A stretch of DNA of 64,000 bases from Selaginella tamariscina (Eukaryota > Streptophyta > Lycopodiopsida > Selaginellales > Selaginellaceae), in NCBI GenBank assembly GCA_003024785.1, contig PUQB01000235.1, positions 184,649 to 248,648 on the forward strand, read 5' to 3'. Numbering within the stretch: position 1 is the stretch's first letter; each line of letters begins with the position of its first letter. This document shows positions 1-9,544 of this stretch, piece by piece. The position numbers and the translations under genes are program-made. The notes below the pieces were generated by a model. The model saw nothing but the letters and a program-made list of their open reading frames with translations, searched no databases and had not been told where the DNA came from.

Positions 1-3000
1 AGCTGCCATCGAGATTGCAGAAGAAGTGGAGACTCTTCCGCAGCCGGAAAACGAGGCATAGTGCATGGGGTGTCAGAGGACCCATGCACTAGGCACATTG
101 CACCACCTCTGAAGAACTTGATTCCAGCGCATGGTCGACACTTCCCCGAAGCACCTTTGTTCTTCCATGCTTGTGCGGGCATAGGGGTCTCGAGTGAGTT
201 ACTGGACACTGAGCGTTTTATGTTTGTGTTCTCCGGCATGGTAGAAGGAACTCCTGTTTCAGTCCTGGTGGACTCCGGATCCAGTATATCTTCTATCAAT
301 CGATCAGTAGCGGAGTCCTTGCACTTGCACACAATACCAGCTGAGCGAACTTTGAAGGTAGTGTTTGCTGATAAGCAGTCTTTTGCTAGATCACATCGAA
401 TTGCACATGTGCCTGTGGTGTTAGGAGGATACCATCATCTACTTCCGTTGCGGGTGATGCCGAGCCAAGTCCATGACATCATCCTCGGTGTCAATTGGCT
501 TCGTGCGGTCAAGGCAAGATGTGATTTTGAAATGTGCACGTTGTCTATCCCAGGATGCCCCCCATTGCAGGCTACAGAACATGCACCGAATGGCATGGCG
601 GCAACATTGCAGGGCATGATGGCGCCTAAGGCAGAGCCTTCTCCAGAGCAACGAGCTAAGGACATCAAGGAGCTGTTGGCGAGGTATCCGAGCCTATTCA
701 AACCCATTGTAGGAGATGCAAATCCCCTGTTGACTACTCGGCATCACATCCCGACTGGTACAACTCGCCCGATCAGAATGGGGCTCAGGCGACGATCTCC
801 AAAGGAGAAGGATATCTTGAATCGTTGTGTGAGGGAGATGCTAGAGTTGAAGGTGATACGTAAGTCTCGAAGTCCATGGGCAGCAGAACCACACCTAGTT
901 CCGAAGCCGGATGGGACTACACGTTTCACTATTGATTTCAGGCCATTGAACGATGTTTCTGTTCCAGATTCATATCCACTACCAAGGGTGGATGATTTGG
1001 TCGATGCATTGGGGAATAGCCGGTACTTCACTATTCTTGACATGGCTTCCGGCTATTGGCAGATCCCTATGGCTCCTGAAGATGCAGCAAAGACAGCATT
1101 TCGAACACCATCCGGCTTGTACGAGTTTACAGTCATGCCATTTGGGTTGGTCGGGGCCCCAGCAACCTTCCAGCGGATGATGGATGAGCTATTGGAGGGC
1201 TTTGAAGAATTTGCACGTGCGTACATCGATGACCTTCTTATTCACTCTGCTACGTGGGAGGAGCACCTTCAGCAGTTAGAGCGGGTCCTGCAGCGATTGG
1301 TGCAATACGGGCTGAAGTTGAAAGAGCAGAAGTGCAAGTTCGGATGTACCTCCTTGAAATACTTAGGATTCATCATCACGGCAGAGGGTGTGAAACCGGA
1401 TCCCGAGAAGACCCTAGCTGTACGAGAATTTCCTGCTCCTGAGTCAGTGGCGGAGTTGCAGCGTTTCTTGGGAAAGGCAACATACCTAGCGAGGTTTGTT
1501 CCGCGGTTCTCAGATTTGACAGCCCCATTGCGAGGATTGTTAAAACAAGGAGCTCAGTTCCGGTGGTCCAAGAAGTGTCAGAAGGCGTTCGAGGATGTTA
1601 AGGCATTGCTAGGATCTCCACCTTTGTTGCGGTATCCGGACTTTGCCAAATCCTTTATTCTTCGGACCGATGCTTCAGATGTCGGGTTGGGGGCCGATCT
1701 GTTGCAGGAGACTCCCAATGGTCAGCGGTACCCAATCGCTTATGCAAGTCGGAGCCTTACTGAGGCAGAGAAAAATTATTCCACCACGGACAAGGAATGT
1801 CTGGCAGCCGTATGGGCCTTTCAAAAGTTCCATGCATATCTACATGGCTCCAACACATTGTTGGAAACTGATCATGCTGCTGTCAACTCAATCATGAAGA
1901 GGAGGAATGTGACGGGACGACTTGCACGTTGGGCGTTAATTTTGCAAGGGTATCGTTTTCGGGTTGTTCATCGCCCAGGGTCTAGCATGGCGGATGTGGA
2001 TGCGTTATCCCGAGCTCCTGTGGTAGTAGCAGCCCCTGTAGCATTGTTGCCGGATGCCCTTCCTGATCGCGTACTTCCGAGGCGGGAAGACATTGTGGAG
2101 GCTCAAAAGATGGAGCCATGGATCAGGAGGTTGCGTGAAGTCTTGAGTAGTGAGGTACCCTGCGAGGATCTTAACTTTCGCACATATGCACGATCTTTCA
2201 GACTGATGGATGACTTGCTTGTCTTTGTTGGAGACGGTTCCGAGTGTCGTGTGGTGGCACCACCAGTTTACATTAACTCCTGGTTGCAGTTCTTTCATGA
2301 CAACCCGATGTCCGGACACATGGGATTCCAACGATGCCTTGAGAGGATTCGACAGCACTTGTATTGGCCCCGATTGCGACAAGACCTACATGAGTACATT
2401 CATACGTGTCCGGAGTGTCAACGGCATAACGTGTCCACACTTCCTCCTGCAGCAACCCTGGAACCAATTCGAGTTTCTCGCCCCTTTGAGCTGGTAGCGT
2501 ATGACATCATGGGACCATTCCCTGTGTCGCAGTTCGGTAATCGATACATCATTGTGTGCTCTGATTACTTGACTCGGTGGGTAGAAGTGTGTGCTTTGCC
2601 AGATGCTACAGCAACTTCCATCATCAAGTTCCTACTAGCTCAAGTGGTGTTGAGGCATGGTTGCCCCGAACGAATTTTATCGGATCAAGGACCAGGCCCA
2701 GCAGCGGAAGCAGTAGCTTTGTTGATGCGACGGTTGCAGATCCGACAATCTTTTGCCTCAGCTTATCATCCTGAGACTGATGGTTTGGTGGAGCGGTTGA
2801 ACAGAACTTTCAAAGTCATGCTTGCCAAGTATGTGCGTCCTGACCATACGGATTGGGATATGTGGCTTCCATATCTCCAATTTGCTTATGTTTCAGCCCC
2901 TCACAAGTCAACAGGGATTTCCCCATTCAAAGCTTTGTATGGTCGTGAACCTGTATTGCCACCAGCAGTTGGCATTACTCCTCACGAAGCACGGTATATG

Positions 3001-3276
3001 GATGGGCGTATGTGGTTGGAGCATTTGAACCAAGTCCTTCCTCTGTTGTATGCTCAAGGTGGAGAACAGTTAGCTCGTGCACAAGAGTATCAGCGTCGGA
3101 CTTACAATCAACGACATCGAATGCCACCTCAATACCAAGTGGGAGATTTGGTTCTCGTCAAGTTTCCAAGGTTAGGGGATCAAACACACGCAGCAGGGCT
3201 TCAACCACGATGGGTCGGGCCTTGGAGTGTTGAAGAACAGTTTGGGAACACAGGTGTATCGCTTGAAGCGGCGTGA
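1..3276 (+). CDS. pol: Ty3/gypsy pol polyprotein, 5'-open, frameshifted near its C terminus
   Basis: This is one long frame, open from base 1; 1071 codons follow a GTG at 61, so no true start can be assigned. Counting from base 61, the domains in order are: a retroviral-type aspartic protease with the DSGSS site at residue 71; reverse transcriptase with the YIDD box (Asp390-Asp391); RNase H starting at the TDAS motif (Asp537); an integrase zinc finger of HHCC type (His746, His753, Cys783, Cys786); and an integrase core with Asp815, Asp875 and Glu911, giving the classic D-x35-E spacing. All these catalytic residues are present. The frame ends early at 3274-3276. The expected integrase C-terminal tail continues in another frame to a stop at 3365-3367, so an indel of about one base lies in the G run near 3241-3246. 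The copy is therefore slightly damaged but probably young. Confidence 0.96.
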   Translation, partial: SCHRDCRRSGDSSAAGKRGIVHGVSEDPCTRHIAPPLKNLIPAHGRHFPEAPLFFHACAGIGVSSELLDTERFMFVFSGMVEGTPVSVLVDSGSSISSINRSVAESLHLHTIPAERTLKVVFADKQSFARSHRIAHVPVVLGGYHHLLPLRVMPSQVHDIILGVNWLRAVKARCDFEMCTLSIPGCPPLQATEHAPNGMAATLQGMMAPKAEPSPEQRAKDIKELLARYPSLFKPIVGDANPLLTTRHHIPTGTTRPIRMGLRRRSPKEKDILNRCVREMLELKVIRKSRSPWAAEPHLVPKPDGTTRFTIDFRPLNDVSVPDSYPLPRVDDLVDALGNSRYFTILDMASGYWQIPMAPEDAAKTAFRTPSGLYEFTVMPFGLVGAPATFQRMMDELLEGFEEFARAYIDDLLIHSATWEEHLQQLERVLQRLVQYGLKLKEQKCKFGCTSLKYLGFIITAEGVKPDPEKTLAVREFPAPESVAELQRFLGKATYLARFVPRFSDLTAPLRGLLKQGAQFRWSKKCQKAFEDVKALLGSPPLLRYPDFAKSFILRTDASDVGLGADLLQETPNGQRYPIAYASRSLTEAEKNYSTTDKECLAAVWAFQKFHAYLHGSNTLLETDHAAVNSIMKRRNVTGRLARWALILQGYRFRVVHRPGSSMADVDALSRAPVVVAAPVALLPDALPDRVLPRREDIVEAQKMEPWIRRLREVLSSEVPCEDLNFRTYARSFRLMDDLLVFVGDGSECRVVAPPVYINSWLQFFHDNPMSGHMGFQRCLERIRQHLYWPRLRQDLHEYIHTCPECQRHNVSTLPPAATLEPIRVSRPFELVAYDIMGPFPVSQFGNRYIIVCSDYLTRWVEVCALPDATATSIIKFLLAQVVLRHGCPERILSDQGPGPAAEAVALLMRRLQIRQSFASAYHPETDGLVERLNRTFKVMLAKYVRPDHTDWDMWLPYLQFAYVSAPHKSTGISPFKALYGREPVLPPAVGITPHEARYMDGRMWLEHLNQVLPLLYAQGGEQLARAQEYQRRTYNQRHRMPPQYQVGDLVLVKFPRLGDQTHAAGLQPRWVGPWSVEEQFGNTGVSLEAA

Positions 3277-3386
3277 TGGGGTTCGGGAGTCACAACATGT
3301 CGCTCATGTGTGTCGGCTATTACCGTTCCACCAACGGACACTCGTCCAAGGAGGAGGACCACCTTGATAGGTAGAAGCCATGTCTT

Positions 3387-3396
3387 GAGAGGGGAA
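3387..3396 (+). other. Polypurine tract (plus-strand primer) of the retrotransposon
   Basis: A ten-base purine run (GAGAGGGGAA) sits directly before the inferred LTR start and 20 bases after the shifted pol stop at 3367. This is the position where Ty3/gypsy elements prime plus-strand synthesis. The assignment is by position and composition. Confidence 0.7.
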
Positions 3397-3629
3397 TGAT
3401 GTAAGGTTCCATGGTATATACTATGTATATACGCCACGTATACTCTGCCATGGAGGTGCCAAGTGGCATTAGGATTCATACACACTAATATGGGCATTGG
3501 CTAATCTGCTGGCACCATGATTTACTTGGTACCAAGAGTGCTAATCCTAGCACAGACACTTAGTATAAATACCCTGTATCAGCCAGACCTAATTGAATCG
3601 TATTTAGTATTCACACCTCTCTCCAAACA
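3397..3629 (+). repeat. 3' LTR of the Ty3/gypsy element (about 233 bp)
   Basis: The segment starts with TG just after the polypurine tract and ends with CA at 3628-3629, the usual LTR termini. A TATAAAT box lies at 3564-3570 with downstream sequence suitable for the R region. The right border is supported independently: from 3629/3630 onward the sequence matches the reverse-strand copy of repeat family A near 26350. The 5' LTR is not in the window, so length and border are inferred. Confidence 0.75.
3564..3570 (+). promoter_or_regulatory. LTR TATA box
   Basis: TATAAAT sits within the 3' LTR, about 65 bases before its end, at the place expected for the LTR promoter. In the 3' copy it could drive read-through transcription into the neighbouring repeat. 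Confidence 0.55.
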
Positions 3630-4250
3630 TAATATTAGTATAATTAGAATTTTTGTTTTTTTTTTAAAGCTCCGGGTTTAAACCCAAATTTCTATGCTTA
3701 ATATATAGGTTTACGATGTGAAACTGATGTAAAACATTCTGTAAGTGTATGTAAAACTGTGTATTAAAATGTGAAGAATGTAAATCTCCACTATATATAT
3801 TGTGAAACTGATGTGAAACGTATGTAAACTGTGTGTAAATAGGCCTGCATAGGCTTAATGAATATCGTAAGTACTTTCATACTTATCTTCTTAACGGTTG
3901 AATGGTTAATATACTTATGTTACGTGTATCATATGAATCCTATATTTTACTAGAACAGTTTTTGTATTAAAACGTGAGAAATTATTAAATTTGTATATAT
4001 TATGGTTTTACATGGTTTCATTATTACATAAAATAAATGCACCACGGGTATGTTATATTATGTAAGCATATGATTTTTTTTCTACAAAATTGTATGTTAT
4101 ATATACATGCAACACATCTACATACGTATAACAGTGGTAACCTTCTGTAACCAGCTTGCCTATACAACAGTGATTTCACAATCAGACTGAAAGATTATAT
4201 CTAGATTTTTATTATTAAAATCAATTATTATTATCTTAAATATGTAAATT
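3630..4250 (-). repeat. Family A long-TIR unit, outer part of one copy (A1)
   Basis: This is the reverse complement of the leader found at 10010-10500, 13080-13620 and 32380-33010. It contains the same alternation of 'gtgaaac' and 'gtaaaac' words, the stretch around 'gcctatacaacagtgatttcac', and an AT-rich end. No cargo remains; the retrotransposon interrupts it on the left. From 4250 to about 4500 it continues into a sequence shared with 36930-37150 and 44650-44830. Confidence 0.75.
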
Positions 4251-4339
4251 ATCATATTGTGTAAATTTTGTAATTTAGAGTTTTAAATGTAATTTTTCAA
4301 CTTAAATTCAAATCAAAATTCAAAAGAAATAAATAATGA

Positions 4340-4465
4340 TTTTTCAACAATATATATAATGTTATATTAATGTTATGTAATTATGTATCTCCTACTTCCA
4401 CGGTCATGTAAGTGTTAATATAATATAATATAACATTATGTATATATTGTTGAACAATATATATG
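4340..4465. repeat. Small palindrome at the end of a family A copy
   Basis: The word 'caacaatatatataatgtta' at about 4347 returns in inverted form at about 4430-4458, giving arms of roughly 30 bases around a short loop that contains a non-AT stretch. The same arrangement is present near 37035-37115 and 44758-44835. It resembles a small foldback insertion or the tip of the repeat. Confidence 0.5.
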
Positions 4466-4529
4466 TTAATATTAAAATATATTTGAAAATTTAATGTCTA
4501 TGTTAAGAAATAAAATGTTTTATATTATA

Positions 4530-5760
4530 CACACTTGTGTAATTTTTATTTATTTATTCCTCTCTCCCTTCTCTTTCTATATATACACATTAGTTATAAA
4601 TTTGTTTGTCTTTTTTTTTTTCTCTTTATGTCTTGTCTTTTACACATAAATAATTGGAGATCATTATTGAAATAACACAAAAAAGATATATTATATTTGT
4701 TTGTGTGTGTACATATAGTACACAGTGTAGATGCACACAATTTAATTTACACATTATACATGCAGTAGTTAAAGATAATAATGTAAAAAATCATGAGTTA
4801 TTTTTTAAAGTAAGATAACAACACCAAACAATTTTAATAACATTATAAAACCAAGTTTGTATTATTCCATCTAGTTCACACATACAAATACACATATTTT
4901 GTTAACTTTTAATTATTAATGAAGAATGTATTGTGTTCTTAACATTTTTTATAATTATTTATTATATAAAAGACTACTCATTTATGTCCTTCATTTTTTA
5001 TTTTTAACATTTTTTATGATTACTTATTATAAATAAGATTACTCATTTATGCCCTTTATTAAAAAATTTAAAGTTAAATTGCAAGAACAAGTTCTTATCA
5101 AGTGTATTGATAAGAAATTACGTTGGACTATTGTGATACTTGTTCTGTTCTGAGTTATAATAAATTATACATAAGAATTACAATTTTTAATGAAAAAGTT
5201 ATTAATTTTTTTTAGTTTTAACATTGATATTCTTAGTGTTTAAAATTGTCACTCTTTGTTTATAAATTTTTTATTATTTCTTTTAAAAAAACATAAATGG
5301 GAACAAATTAGTGTCGTTATTATAATAATTATTTGTATAGGCATAATAATTGAAGTAATAATAATTATTTGTATGGGCATAGTAATTAAAGTAATATTAA
5401 TTAATTATGTAACATTACTTAAATTTATTATGGCCACTGCTAATAAAAAGTGAGTCTTAAATTATATTCATTTTATATTACACAATATTACATTGGTTCA
5501 CACCACATACACACATATTTTATTAACTTTTCATAATTAATAAAGAATATATTTATTTTTAACATTATTCATGTTAAGCTATTATCACTCTTATTTATAA
5601 GTTTTTTATACTTCTTTTAAAGAATATAAATGTGAATAAGTTAGTGTAATTAATGTAGTGATTATTTGTATAATCACAGTAATGAATTTTGTTCTCCACT
5701 GTAGCTCTTGTAATTTTAAGTAAATAATTTACCTTACCATATTTAAAACATATTTACATA
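4530..5760 (+). repeat. AT-rich foldback repeat, family D
   Basis: This is non-coding and AT-rich, beginning with a CT-rich and TATA-containing segment at about 4550-4600. The same order of words occurs at 20790-21940 (direct) and inverted at about 31060-32290 and 49490-50350. Inside the unit, stretches such as 5040-5340 reappear inverted in sister copies, so the unit is largely palindromic. The 65-codon frame at 5256-5453 is low complexity and not a gene. Confidence 0.6.
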
Positions 5761-5859
5761 ATTATTTTTCATCTTTTAAGTTTCTAGAATTTTATATTTT
5801 ATATTATTATGTATATATGTGCATAAAAAGAACATTACACTTAATGGTAATGTTAAAAG

Positions 5860-6400
5860 TAAAATATTTTTAAAAAGAAATATTTTTTTTATGGGTTCTA
5901 TAATGTTTAAATATAAATATTCTCAACATTTAACATAATAATCTTTTTTTGTGCCATAGAAAAAATTTATGAATTTGTGTTTATGAATACATAAAGTAAG
6001 TGCTACTGTATTATATATATTTTGTAAACTATAAATTCAATTCACACTTTTTAAAATATATTTTCAATCGACACAATTTACATAGAAATATATATAATAC
6101 CAATTCAAATTTTAAAACAAGCACATACATTAGTTTTTTTCATTTAACCAAGTTAAAAATTATATTAAATTAAAGATTTAATACATAGTATTTGTGAAAT
6201 TTTTTTGTGCTAAGAAAAACTTTTTAAATAAAAATATATCAATTTCAAAAATGTACGGACATTACATTTGTGATTAATTAAAAAATTAATTATATTGTAT
6301 TTGAATGCTTATTCATCGTTTCAAAATATTTGTTATACATTAAAAAAATGTATATGTTACTCAATCTTAAAAAAGACACCATCGATAATTTAAATACATA
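5860..6400 (-). repeat. AT-rich repeat shared with 11410-11800 and 30420-30800
   Basis: Stretches around 'atgtacggacattacatttg' at about 6250 recur in inverted orientation near 11490 and 30510. The segment 5930-6180 also resembles 50440-50630 in direct orientation. No coding potential is visible. Confidence 0.55.
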
Positions 6401-6770
6401 AAACTTCTTATAATTGGTAAATCAATGGAAAAAAAAAGAAAATTTATATATTCCAACTCATGTATATAAATGAAATGCATTATAAAATAATTAACTTAAT
6501 TAACTATGATTAAAAGAGGGTTGGATTGTGAAAACTAACTTAAAATCATATAGTTGTTTCAAACATATATGTGGAAATACAATTGCACATCACGCATTAT
6601 GTATATATATATATATATATATTCTCTTACAGTTAGATGTGGAAGACCATATACATGTATATATATGAAACACTAACATATATGATTATTAGTTTCTTAA
6701 TTAATTTGAAAAATCTACAATTATGAGTCACACACACGCATACATGCGCATGCGCGTACGTATGTTGCAG

Positions 6771-7139
6771 ACAAATATACTGACCTTGAGGACGCCATAG
6801 CCGAATTAACCTGTAAATTTTTACTTTATTAGTTTTCTATTCACTTGGATGCTTGGTACTGCTCCAAAATCTCCCTTGCGTTTGTTACTCTTTTTCCAGA
6901 AGCCGTGTGGCCTCATTGCTTGGGTAGCCTCGCCATTTGGTCCAATGGCTTTGTCACTCCTCTTTCGGGGATTCAAGTCTGAGAGATGGGCAAGATCACT
7001 GGAACAATTGAAGGTCTTAAAATACTAGCCACCTGAAGACCTACCAGAGATAGGACTAGCAATGCCTCTGGGTGTTGGAGTAAGATCACCGAGGGGAAGA
7101 ACTCCAAAGAGATCAATATCTTTTGCTAGTGATCCATGA
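6771..7139 (+). pseudogene. Unidentified spliced gene fragment of family B, 5' exons
   Basis: Two blocks behave like exons. The first, 6771-6812, lies between a GCAG acceptor and a GTAAAT donor and reads DKYTDLEDAIAELT. The second begins at 6900 after a good pyrimidine-rich acceptor (tactctttttccag) and encodes a 42-residue piece with WVASPFGPMALSLLFRGF and a basic end, closed by a stop at 7026-7028. In the same frame after that stop come more coding-like residues beginning PPEDLPEIGLAMPLG and including SPRGRTPKRS, up to a stop at 7137-7139. The inverted copy near 29690-29990 keeps the second block with only conservative changes, which suggests past selection. The two blocks do not join in frame directly, so an exon is missing or lost. 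I do not recognise the family. Confidence 0.5.
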
Positions 7140-7339
7140 GCAGTCGACAGTGGTGACGAGGCAAATTGTCAGAGTTTTTTTTGACCCAAAAGTCAATACG
7201 ACATTATTATTATTCTGTGTGAGAATACGACATTATTATTATTCTGTGTAAGAATGTTATTTACTTGACATTGACAAATCTTAAAAATAAACACATCCAG
7301 GATGAATATGGTGTGGCAGGTAACTCTCGAGTCTGGACC

Positions 7340-7700
7340 CAGCTCAGGAAGATCTAACTTGGTATGTGGAAACAGGCCCTCAGGTGAACATCCCTCGTCC
7401 CCCAGCCATTAGTGGGGTACTCAAGGAACCATCCTTCCCAAGCCAACCACTCCAATGTTTTTGCGCCACTGGATAAGGGAGTGACACCAGTTGATATGTC
7501 TTCCTGGCCACGGCCGAACACCCCCCATATGGAGACAATCCAGCTCATACCTTGGTAGGGGAAGCGTCCCCGGAACACACGCAGCTGGGAACTCGAGGGG
7601 AGAGGCGACAACTCATCCAGAAGAGGAGGGACCGAGAAGGAGCACGCAAGTTAAGGCAAGCGCACCAGCTGGATGGAGAGCGGCATATAAGTATTTTTTC
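7340..7700 (+). pseudogene. Unidentified gene fragment of family B, middle exon
   Basis: In frame, the block reads DLTWYVETGPQVNIPRP, followed by a proline- and tryptophan-containing linker and then a strongly basic helix-like segment, RRQLIQKRRDREGARKLRQ. The copy at 29064-29360 on the minus strand keeps a 98-residue open frame across the same segment, while copy 1 has stops, so copy 1 is broken. The basic segment could bind nucleic acid, but no family is recognised. Two antisense frames over the block are shadows. Confidence 0.45.
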
Positions 7701-7729
7701 TTAAGTATACGAGTTCCATTGGAAAACAG

Positions 7730-8160
7730 TCTGTGTGTCACACACACAAGGAAACCATTTTGAAAGCAACTCGCGACACACACATCCGAATACGCACAAG
7801 GAGAAGACAGTTTGTGACACACACCCAAACACACAAGAGAGAAACTACACAAGAAGAAATGTTGTGTGACACACACAAGGAGGTTTTCCGATAGTCTGTG
7901 TGATATACACACCCAAACTCACACAGATCATAGAAATGATGCGAGCCACACACTGGAATATGCACATCCAAACACATGGCCTGCAGAGGACATGTACACC
8001 GGAATATAACACTCGAAGATACAGAAACAATTGGGGACACGACTCGAACATACATAAGGAGATATCGCAAGCCGGCAGAGGACACGCACAACGGAATAAA
8101 GCTCAAAACGCACACAAAGAGATACAGAAAACAATTAGGGACACGCACACCGTAGACATG
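7730..8160 (+). repeat. CA-rich minisatellite inside family B
   Basis: Degenerate units of roughly 90-100 bases carry recurring words such as 'gtgtgacacacac', 'gagatacagaaacaatt' and 'ggacacgcac'. The same array occurs inverted at 28490-28960 and 50635-50930. A plus-strand frame (7900-8196) runs through the array into the PLDDDEQ tail, so the repeat may be translated, but cysteine- or histidine-rich frames on both strands are expected from the composition alone. Confidence 0.65.
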
Positions 8161-8222
8161 CCGTTGGATGACGACGAACAGATTGCCGTTGGATGACGCC
8201 ATGTGTGAGTTGTGGAGGTGAT
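8158..8222 (+). pseudogene. Acidic C-terminal tail exon of family B (degenerate copy)
   Basis: The segment encodes MPLDDDEQ and then, after a small shift relative to the 15555-15618 copy, PLDDAMCELWR and a stop. The sequence that follows the stop up to about 8450 also matches the sequence after 15618. In this copy a one-base change of phase between the two PLDD motifs breaks the tail, so the frame ends at 8196. Confidence 0.5.
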
Positions 8223-8459
8223 TCTGGATGTTGCATAGAATCGTACAAATGGAGTTGATAATAAATAAAAGAAAATAGAGTTATTCAAGTAAACGAGATT
8301 AAAGGACTGTGTTATTATAATAATATTTTTCATGACATAATATATATAAATTCACTGAAAGAGAGAAGAGGGGTTTATGTTGATACTTATATTCCAACAT
8401 ATCAATACAGTAAACAACTCGAAAGGTTTACTGTCTATATACACCTTTAAATCATTATA

Positions 8460-8960
8460 ATAACTATACCAACTTGCTCTCGTTTATATTCTTTTTTACT
8501 TATATAAATAATTACTATAATAGCTGCATCAAACTTTCATTTATATTTTTAAAAGAAGTAATAAAAAACTTAAATAATTTTAAATACATTCATTAAAATA
8601 TTCAATATTAAAATCCAAAAGAAAATTGATATGCCCTTTTAAAAAAGTTATAATTCTTGTGTATAATTCATTATAATTCATAACAAGCATTTTAAAGATA
8701 TAATCTAATTCTTAATAATCCTTCCGCTCAAAACTTATTTATGTATTGACTAAGAAAATAATTAAGTACTCTCTTACACAATAAGTAATTATAAAAACTA
8801 ATATAATCTTCACTATTGAATTGTATTAAACCCTAAATAATCTTAACATTAAGAATAATCTAATAAATACTTAATAAATAAGATATATTAAATTAATTAT
8901 ACCATTGGAACCACCACAAACTCTATTTTCTTAAAGCTCAAGTTATTCATTTTCCTTTAA
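8460..8960 (-). repeat. AT-rich foldback repeat (family D) and shared flank
   Basis: 8460-8760 resembles inverted parts of 4880-5340 and 21190-21490. 8800-8940 ('attgtattaaaccctaaat' and following) recurs directly at 41065-41165 and 47605-47705, next to family A copies. No gene. Confidence 0.5.
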
Positions 8961-9349
8961 AAATTTACGACCAAGCCGTTTCTACCACGTAATATGATAT
9001 ATGTCCAAACATATGAAAAAAAATTCGTAATTAAATAATAAAAAAGCTGAACACACACAGGCACACACAATACATTCTATATTCTGCACATAAAAATGTG
9101 TATATGCTCACCCCATACACGTGCGTGCATGCACGTGTGTGATAATATTATACAGGTTATAAATAAATACATATGCAACACAAGCACACAAGTACCTTCT
9201 GTGTGTGCTTCTGGATAAGCTTCACACATTCTCTTTGTTGAACTGCATGTGTAAACTTCTGATCAACTCCTATTAAACACATATAAACTCATAAACAATT
9301 TATAATTAATATAATTTTAGGCATATATAATGTTTGATTTTAATATCAT

Positions 9350-9396
<47 letters not shown>

Positions 9397-9544
9397 ATAT
9401 ATAAACTCTACAAATATACTATATTTATATTGAAACACACTGTTTATATATGTATATATCTAGGTACTAAGAAAGAGGAATGTATATCATGTGTACACTT
9501 CATAAATTTTACATTCAAAAATAAACACTGCTTTCTACGGGGTA
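8961..9544. other. Intergenic AT-rich DNA with a TA microsatellite
   Basis: No gene is visible. 9240-9340 matches 22000-22060 and 39440-39510 in direct orientation and 47460-47540 inverted, so this is the outer flank of family A copies. A (TA)n run occupies 9352-9392. Confidence 0.5.
9352..9392. repeat. (TA)n microsatellite
   Basis: About 20 uninterrupted TA units. Confidence 0.95.

Larger units (their letters stand above)
1..3629 (+). mobile_element. Ty3/gypsy LTR retrotransposon, 3' part (pol and right LTR)
   Basis: The element enters from the left window edge and contains the full pol domain series followed by a polypurine tract and a 3' LTR. Gag and the 5' LTR are outside the window. 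In a second frame, bases 2-61 read as a short acidic peptide ending in a stop at 59-61. This could be the end of gag, which would put gag and pol in different frames (inference). To the right, from about 3630, lies sequence that recurs inverted and direct elsewhere in the window (for example near 26350), so the element landed inside an older repeat copy. The left target-site copy cannot be checked here. Confidence 0.93.
6400..8450 (+). repeat. Family B repeat unit, copy 1 (most complete)
   Basis: The sequence is repeated, inverted, at about 28480-30330 and 50635-51640. Shared landmarks are the alternating purine-pyrimidine block at 6731-6762, exon-like blocks at 6771-6812, 6900-7028 and about 7030-7140, a 7340-7740 block, a CA-rich minisatellite at 7730-8160, and the tail 8160-8450. 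The tail is shared in direct orientation with 15555-15800. The unit looks like a broken gene carried by a repeat. Confidence 0.75.

Noticed and set aside
435-3497. Short alternative frames inside the gypsy pol
   Set aside because: Shadows of the 1071-codon pol frame, which has all catalytic motifs.
7613-8202. Overlapping minus-strand Cys/Val-rich frames
   Set aside because: Composition artefact of the CA-rich minisatellite; the same artefact appears on the other strand at 28365-28951 and at 50630-51057.
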